A DNA stretch of 64,000 bases from Bacillota bacterium (GTDB lineage Bacteria; Bacillota; Clostridia; Christensenellales; Aristaeellaceae), in the NCBI GenBank assembly GCA_023416585.1, contig JAEZHM010000042.1:1-64000 (forward strand), given 5' to 3'. Each line of letters opens with the position of its first letter. Positions within the stretch are counted from its first letter, which is position 1. The translations under genes and the position numbers were made by a program. The notes beneath the pieces were generated by a model, which worked only from the letters and a program-made list of their open reading frames with translations, searched no databases and was not told the DNA's origin. Positions 59,634 through 64,000 of the stretch are shown here, one piece after another.

Positions 59634-60656
59634 ATGAGTGTAACGATTTCGGATGTGGCTAGGCGTGCCGGTCTTTCCACTGCCACGGTTTCGAAATATT
59701 TGAACAACAAGCCCATATCGCCCAAAAACTCTCAACGTGTGGCCACTGCGATTGAGGAGCTTGATTATCATATCAACGACTTTGCGCGGGGCCTGCGCAC
59801 CTCCACATCCATGACCATCGGGCTGCTGGTTCCCAGTATCAACAATATTTTCACCATATCCTTGATCAAAGAAGTGGAGCAGCTTCTGATCAGCCAGAAT
59901 TACAGCGTGGTTTACTGCGATTATGACAACGACTGCGCCAAGCTGGTCCAGAAGATTGCTTTTGTGCATCAGAAAAAGGTGGATGGCATCATCTTTCTGG
60001 CTGGTTGCGCCGCAACCCAGGAGGTTAAAGATAGCCTTTTGCGGGTGCAGCAGGATGGCATACCCTTTGTGTTTGTCAATGGCGGCGTGGAGGGTCTGCA
60101 GGCTGATACGGTGCTGGTGGATACCATCAACGCCATTTATGAGTCTGTGCGGCTGCTGATCTCCAAGGGGCATCAGAAGATCGGCATGTTCGCTCTTTCG
60201 CCCAACCGATGGAACACTCAGGAGCGAGAGGAAGGCTATAGACGGGTTTTTGCAGACCATCATATGGAGGTGGAGGAACGGCTGCTGTGCACCAAATGGA
60301 ACAATAATTCCGATCCTGCAGCGCTTCGCAGGGAAGCGATTGACTTTCTGAAAGCAAACCCCGACATGACGGCGCTTCTACTGCCGGGCTATCTGCTCAC
60401 GCTGGCCGGACTCTATGCCCTTCGTTCTTTGAATCGGATGCCAGGTAAGGATATCGCGGTGATTGGCTATGATTGTGCTGAAATCAGCGATGTGCTTCAG
60501 CCAAGCCTGGCGTTTGTCCGCGTTCAAGCAGAGGAGATCGCCAAGCACGCTGTGGACATGCTGCTGGCTTCCATGCGGCAGGAATCCAAACGGACCAGGA
60601 TTATTCGGGTTGCTTCCTATTTGGTCAAGGGGGATTCGATGGAATACAGTTTTTGA
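59634..60656 (+). CDS. LacI family transcriptional regulator
   Basis: A 340-residue regulator. The N-terminal LacI helix-turn-helix (residues 3-50) reads TISDVARRAGLSTATVSKYLN and ends in the hinge region around INDFARGLRT. The periplasmic-binding-protein-like sensor domain follows (TIGLLVPSINNIFTISLIKEVEQ; GIIFLAGCAA; IAVIGYDCAEI). AAGGAG precedes the ATG. It lies between the divergent isomerase gene and the downstream ABC operon, and CG-centred sequences shared by both promoters are the likely operators. Confidence 0.95.
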   Translation: MSVTISDVARRAGLSTATVSKYLNNKPISPKNSQRVATAIEELDYHINDFARGLRTSTSMTIGLLVPSINNIFTISLIKEVEQLLISQNYSVVYCDYDNDCAKLVQKIAFVHQKKVDGIIFLAGCAATQEVKDSLLRVQQDGIPFVFVNGGVEGLQADTVLVDTINAIYESVRLLISKGHQKIGMFALSPNRWNTQEREEGYRRVFADHHMEVEERLLCTKWNNNSDPAALRREAIDFLKANPDMTALLLPGYLLTLAGLYALRSLNRMPGKDIAVIGYDCAEISDVLQPSLAFVRVQAEEIAKHAVDMLLASMRQESKRTRIIRVASYLVKGDSMEYSF

Positions 60657-60675
60657 TTTTGATATTTTTTTTTGA

Positions 60676-60701
60676 AAAAATATAAAACGATTTATATTTT
60701 T
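60676..60701 (+). promoter_or_regulatory. Putative LacI-family operator upstream of the ABC operon
   Basis: An 11-bp perfect inverted repeat, AAAAATATAAA (60676-60686) and TTTATATTTTT (60691-60701), surrounds the central ACGA. On minus it contains the same AAATATAAATCGTTT found at 59418-59432. It lies about 95 bp before the first permease start and 20 bp after the regulator stop. Confidence 0.75.
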
Positions 60702-60794
60702 AGCAAGTTTATTTTTATTCCATTAACATTCAGGCTTTCCATGGATTCCTAAAATGGATAATACCCACCGGCACGATGAAAGGAGCCCTTTTGC

Positions 60795-61739
60795 ATGTGT
60801 AATGGCAATGATGCCGTAAGCCTTCCTGCTTCCGTGTCCCGTGAAAACATGAGGCCCCTGCGAAAGAAAAGCGGCTGGGATCAATGGCGCCCCTACTTAT
60901 ACGTTCTGCCCTCGGTTTTACTGCTGCTGATCTTTTACATCTACCCGATTCTGAACAATTTTTATCTCAGCTTTTTCAAATGGGATCTGATCAATCCAAA
61001 ACAGTTTGTGTGGCTGGAGAATTTTTCAGCTCTGTTTACCAATACAACCTTTGGCACGATATTTACGAACACACTGATATATATGTTCAGTTCCGTGGGG
61101 CTCACGGTTGCGATCTCACTGTTTATGGCAGTCTGGCTGAACCGGCCCACCAAACTCCGCGCACTGGTTCAAGGATTCATATTTACACCCCATATTATCT
61201 CCCTGGTTTCCGTGTCGTTTATCTGGATGTGGCTGTTTAACGAGCACTACGGCCTGCTGAACTATCTGCTGGGTTATCTGGGTATTGAAAATGTCCGCTG
61301 GTTGAGCAGCAAGGAAATGGCCATGCCCTCCATCATTCTTGTATCGGTGTGGAAACAGGTGGGCTATGACACGCTGATGCTTATCGGCGGCCTGCAGGCC
61401 ATCCCCGTTCAGCTATACGAGGCGGCCAGCCTGGAATCCAAGCGCGGCTTCAAAATATTCTGGCATATTACCTTGCCCATGCTGTCGCCCACCCTTTTCT
61501 TTGTGCTGATCATGAACCTGATCAACGCCGCCAAAGCCTTTGATACCATATCCATTATGACCCAGGGCGGCCCGGTGAACGCCACCAACACACTGGTGTT
61601 TTACATCTACCAGCGGGCCTTCAGCTATATGCAGATTGGCCGTGCTGCGGCAGGCGGCGTTGTGCTGTTTATTATATTGATGATTCTAACCATTTTCTAT
61701 TTTGTGATGCTGAACAAGCGTGTTCACTACACCAATTAA
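60795..61739 (+). CDS. Sugar ABC transporter permease (UgpA/MalF type)
   Basis: A 314-residue six-helix permease of the CUT1 class. The N-terminal WRPYLYVLPSVLLLLIFYIYPILNNFYLSFF (YLYVLPSVLLLLIFYIYP) and the EAA loop LYEAASLESKRGFKIFWHITLP near residue 208 are typical, as is MTQGGPVNATNTLVFYIYQ near 255. AAAGGAG lies nine bases before the ATG. It opens the operon permease-permease-binding protein. No ATPase gene is included, so a shared ATPase elsewhere must energise uptake. Confidence 0.94.
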   Translation: MCNGNDAVSLPASVSRENMRPLRKKSGWDQWRPYLYVLPSVLLLLIFYIYPILNNFYLSFFKWDLINPKQFVWLENFSALFTNTTFGTIFTNTLIYMFSSVGLTVAISLFMAVWLNRPTKLRALVQGFIFTPHIISLVSVSFIWMWLFNEHYGLLNYLLGYLGIENVRWLSSKEMAMPSIILVSVWKQVGYDTLMLIGGLQAIPVQLYEAASLESKRGFKIFWHITLPMLSPTLFFVLIMNLINAAKAFDTISIMTQGGPVNATNTLVFYIYQRAFSYMQIGRAAAGGVVLFIILMILTIFYFVMLNKRVHYTN

Positions 61740-61754
61740 GAAAGGAGCGGAACC

Positions 61755-62579
61755 ATGAAATCAAAAAAAGGACTGATACGGGCGGCGGATATACTCTCCC
61801 TGAGTATTGTTTCGGCCATCTTCCTGCTTCCTTTTGTATGGATGATTCTCACCTCCATTAAAACCGATGTGGAGGCTATCAAAATCCCTATTCAGTGGCT
61901 GCCTTCCAAGGTCCAGTGGGGCAATTTCCAAAGGGCATGGCAGTCCGGTCCCTTCCTTCTGTATATCCGCAACAGCTTTGTTTACAGCGTTGGGGTCATT
62001 CTTGCGCAGCTGGTCACCACCATTCCGGCTGCATACGCCTATGCCAAGTTTGATTTTAAGGGAAAAAACTTTCTCTTTTATCTCACCATGGGAACCATGA
62101 TGATTCCAAGCCAGTTGATTTTCGTACCCATGTATCAGATGATGAGCTCCTGGCGGCTGATCGACAGCTTCGGCTCACTGATCATGCCATTCTCCGCCAG
62201 CGCCTTCAGCATATTCATGATGCGGCAAGCCTTTAAAAACGTGTCGGACGAGTTGATTGAGGCGGCCCGCATCGACGGTCTTCGGGAACTGGGCATTGTG
62301 ATCAAGATCGCCACGCCCAGCGCCATGGCCAGTGTGACCACCTTTGTGCTCTTCAGCTTTATCGGCCACTGGAATGATTACTTCTGGCCCCTGATCATGA
62401 CCACCAAAGATTCCGTACGGACGCTTCCCATCGCCATCGCCCGTTTGAACGACATGGAGGGCGGAACAAATTGGCCGGTGCTTATGGCCGGCAACGTGAT
62501 CTTGGTGCTTCCATTGCTGGTGGCCTTCTTCCTGGCACAGAACAAGATCATCCATGCCTTTGCCTACACGTCCAAATAA
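61755..62579 (+). CDS. Sugar ABC transporter permease (UgpE/MalG type)
   Basis: A 274-residue six-helix permease, partner of the preceding gene. Typical segments are LPFVWMILTSIKTDVEA at the N-terminus, FYLTMGTMMIPSQLIFVPMYQMM near residue 112, and the EAA loop ELIEAARIDGLRELGIVIKIATPS near 173. AAAGGAGCGG precedes the ATG, 15 bp after the first permease stop, so both come from one mRNA under the presumed LacI operator. Confidence 0.94.
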   Translation: MKSKKGLIRAADILSLSIVSAIFLLPFVWMILTSIKTDVEAIKIPIQWLPSKVQWGNFQRAWQSGPFLLYIRNSFVYSVGVILAQLVTTIPAAYAYAKFDFKGKNFLFYLTMGTMMIPSQLIFVPMYQMMSSWRLIDSFGSLIMPFSASAFSIFMMRQAFKNVSDELIEAARIDGLRELGIVIKIATPSAMASVTTFVLFSFIGHWNDYFWPLIMTTKDSVRTLPIAIARLNDMEGGTNWPVLMAGNVILVLPLLVAFFLAQNKIIHAFAYTSK

Positions 62580-62634
62580 GTTTTTATTGCGCGGAAAGCG
62601 CGATAAGGAAAAAATCCGGAAGGAAGGTATCCAA

Positions 62635-63897
62635 ATGAAACGGTTCCTGAACATTCTCCTGGTTCTCATGCTGGTTCTCACCACCGCAAGCACCGCCATG
62701 GCGGAGAACAGCGGCAAAACGGTCATCCACTTCTGGCACTGCCACTCCGGCGCTGTGGCCGAAGCCCACGAGCATCTGGTAAACGCGTTTAACGCCTCCC
62801 AGGACAAGATCGAGGTTGTGCTGGACTATGAAGCCAATTCCTACTACGACCTGAACAGCAAGGTGAAGGCTGCTATCCTGGCAAGAAACGCTCCCGAAGT
62901 CAGTCTGGGCGAAGTGATGACCATGTCCAACCTGGCCAAGTCCGGCACCATCCAGCCCTTGGACGGATTCATCGCAGCAGACGAATCCTTCCACTATGAC
63001 GACTATGCAGAGGGCGTAAAGACGAACACCATCATCAATGGCAAAGTCTATGGCATGCCCTATCAGCGCAGCACCGCCATTCTGTACTTCAACAAGACCA
63101 TGCTCAAGGAAGCCGGCCTGAATGAAAACGGCCCCTCCACCTTCGAAGAGTTGGCCGAATTCTGCAAGGTTCTGACCAAGGAAGGGCAAATTGGCATGGT
63201 TCAGCAGCTGACAGCCTGGATCCACGAAATCCTGGTAGATGCTTTTGGCGGCACCATGATCAATGACGAGCAGACCGAAGTAACCTTCAACTCCGAGAAC
63301 GCCATGAAGGCCATGGCCTTCTACCGCACCGGCATAGCCGAAGGCTGGCTGAATGTGAAGGTTGGCGGCACCGCAACCGCTGACGCCCGCCTGGAGTTCC
63401 AGAACATGCGCTCCGCCTTCGTCATCGACTCCACCGGTACACTGAACACCTATCAGGGCTATGCTGACGGCATGGGCTTCGAACTGGGCGCCTGCGTGAT
63501 GCCCGGTGTTGCCTCCTCAGCAGGTGGCTGCAACCTGGTGATGATCGCCAACCTGGAAGAAGAAAAGGCTCAGGCGGCCTGGACCTTCATGAAGTTTATG
63601 AACAGCTATGAATCTGCCCTGTACACCACTGAGGTGACCGGCTATCTGCCCATCCTCAACAGCTTGATTAGCGGCGAAGAAATGGCCAAGATTTACGAAG
63701 AAAAGCCCATTTTCGCTGTTGCCGCACAGCAGGTGGAACGCATCATTTCACGCCCCAGCAACGAGGGGTATGCCGAGGTTAACACAGAACTGCTCAACGT
63801 GCTGACCGAGCTGGTGCTGGATCCTTCCCTGGATGCTCAGGCCGCCATGGATGAATTCGCCGGGCAGGCCAATGCAATCCTGGATTCCTACCGGTAA
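62635..63897 (+). CDS. Extracellular sugar-binding protein (UgpB-like) of ABC transporter
   Basis: A 420-residue solute-binding protein with a Sec signal peptide (residues 1-22, ending TASTAMA-E) and, as in the other ABC locus of this window, no lipobox cysteine. The mature part shows the family pattern VIHFWHCHSGAVAEAHEHLV, APEVSLGEVMTMSNLAKSG and the C-terminal SYESALYTTEVTGYLPI. UgpB-like proteins bind glycerol-phosphate diesters or oligosaccharides; the ligand here is unknown. GGAAGG precedes the ATG at 62635. It ends the operon. Confidence 0.93.
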   Translation: MKRFLNILLVLMLVLTTASTAMAENSGKTVIHFWHCHSGAVAEAHEHLVNAFNASQDKIEVVLDYEANSYYDLNSKVKAAILARNAPEVSLGEVMTMSNLAKSGTIQPLDGFIAADESFHYDDYAEGVKTNTIINGKVYGMPYQRSTAILYFNKTMLKEAGLNENGPSTFEELAEFCKVLTKEGQIGMVQQLTAWIHEILVDAFGGTMINDEQTEVTFNSENAMKAMAFYRTGIAEGWLNVKVGGTATADARLEFQNMRSAFVIDSTGTLNTYQGYADGMGFELGACVMPGVASSAGGCNLVMIANLEEEKAQAAWTFMKFMNSYESALYTTEVTGYLPILNSLISGEEMAKIYEEKPIFAVAAQQVERIISRPSNEGYAEVNTELLNVLTELVLDPSLDAQAAMDEFAGQANAILDSYR

Positions 63898-63909
63898 CCA
63901 CTCTAATAA

Positions 63910-63956
63910 GGGGAAGCCGTCATGGCGTACGGCTTCCCCACGTACGCATTTTTTTC
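63910..63956 (+). terminator. Terminator region with two overlapping hairpins
   Basis: GGGGAAGCCGT (63910-63920) pairs perfectly with ACGGCTTCCCC (63929-63939). A second, mutually exclusive hairpin, GCGTAC (63925-63930) with GTACGC (63942-63947), directly precedes the T-run. Either ends the operon. Confidence 0.75.
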
Positions 63957-64000
63957 TGCTGTCCCTATGCGCTGCGGGAGAGACAGCCAACTTTACACAG

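Overview
The window comes from a moderately GC-rich Firmicute of the class Clostridia that forms endospores. spoIIR, sleB and ypeB sit together, and the gene orders tilS-hpt-ftsH, zapA-U32 peptidase-mutS2 and secD-recJ-relA-dtd-MBL-hemZ are clostridial. Secreted proteins with Thr/Pro/Lys-rich tails and two carbohydrate ABC loci suggest a gut or plant-polymer habitat. I cannot name the species from sequence alone.

Layout. 1-2193 (minus): start of ftsH, then hpt and tilS. 2445-5940 (plus): hsp20 behind a CtsR-type operator, a YitT-family membrane protein, a paired DMT transporter and a secreted protein. 6199-9804 (minus): ispE, spoIIR, sleB, ypeB. 9964-14019 (plus): DUF1934, an unknown protein, a metallo-hydrolase, a membrane protein and a CTP synthase whose glutaminase cysteine is replaced by glycine. 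14081-16937 (minus): a small membrane protein, an alpha/beta hydrolase, a zinc-ribbon protein and a TetR regulator. 17041-19036 (plus): a T-box riboswitch in front of an acyl-CoA ligase. 19326-21210 (plus): Pit phosphate transporter and its DUF47 partner.

21313-31443 is an alpha-galactoside utilisation island: GH36-like enzyme, LplB/LplC-type permeases, binding protein and AraC regulator on minus; a six-hairpin glycosidase and a GH110-like alpha-1,3-galactosidase on plus. 31507-36264 holds a MATE exporter, a glutamate-kinase-like protein, an autoregulated small HTH protein, DUF4180 (with a decayed second copy) and DUF1801 proteins, and a helix-hairpin-helix protein. 36286-46817 (minus) holds shikimate kinase, chorismate mutase, a two-component system, mutS2, U32 peptidase, zapA, a cyclophilin with an in-frame TGA after its signal peptide, and a flippase-like membrane protein with an overlapping reading frame. 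47064-48329 is an SLC13/ArsB-type transporter. 48389-57391 (minus) is the hemZ-MBL-dtd-relA-recJ-secD block, with a divergent secD and no secF. 57681-63897 holds a coiled-coil surface protein, a dapB remnant, and a LacI-controlled sugar locus (TIM-barrel isomerase, regulator, two permeases, binding protein) with a shared operator sequence.

The strongest leads are the glutaminase-dead PyrG, the T-box on an acyl-CoA ligase, the interrupted cyclophilin, the divergent SecD without SecF, and several regulator-operator pairs that can be read directly from the DNA. All functions are inferred from translated sequence by eye; no database search was run.
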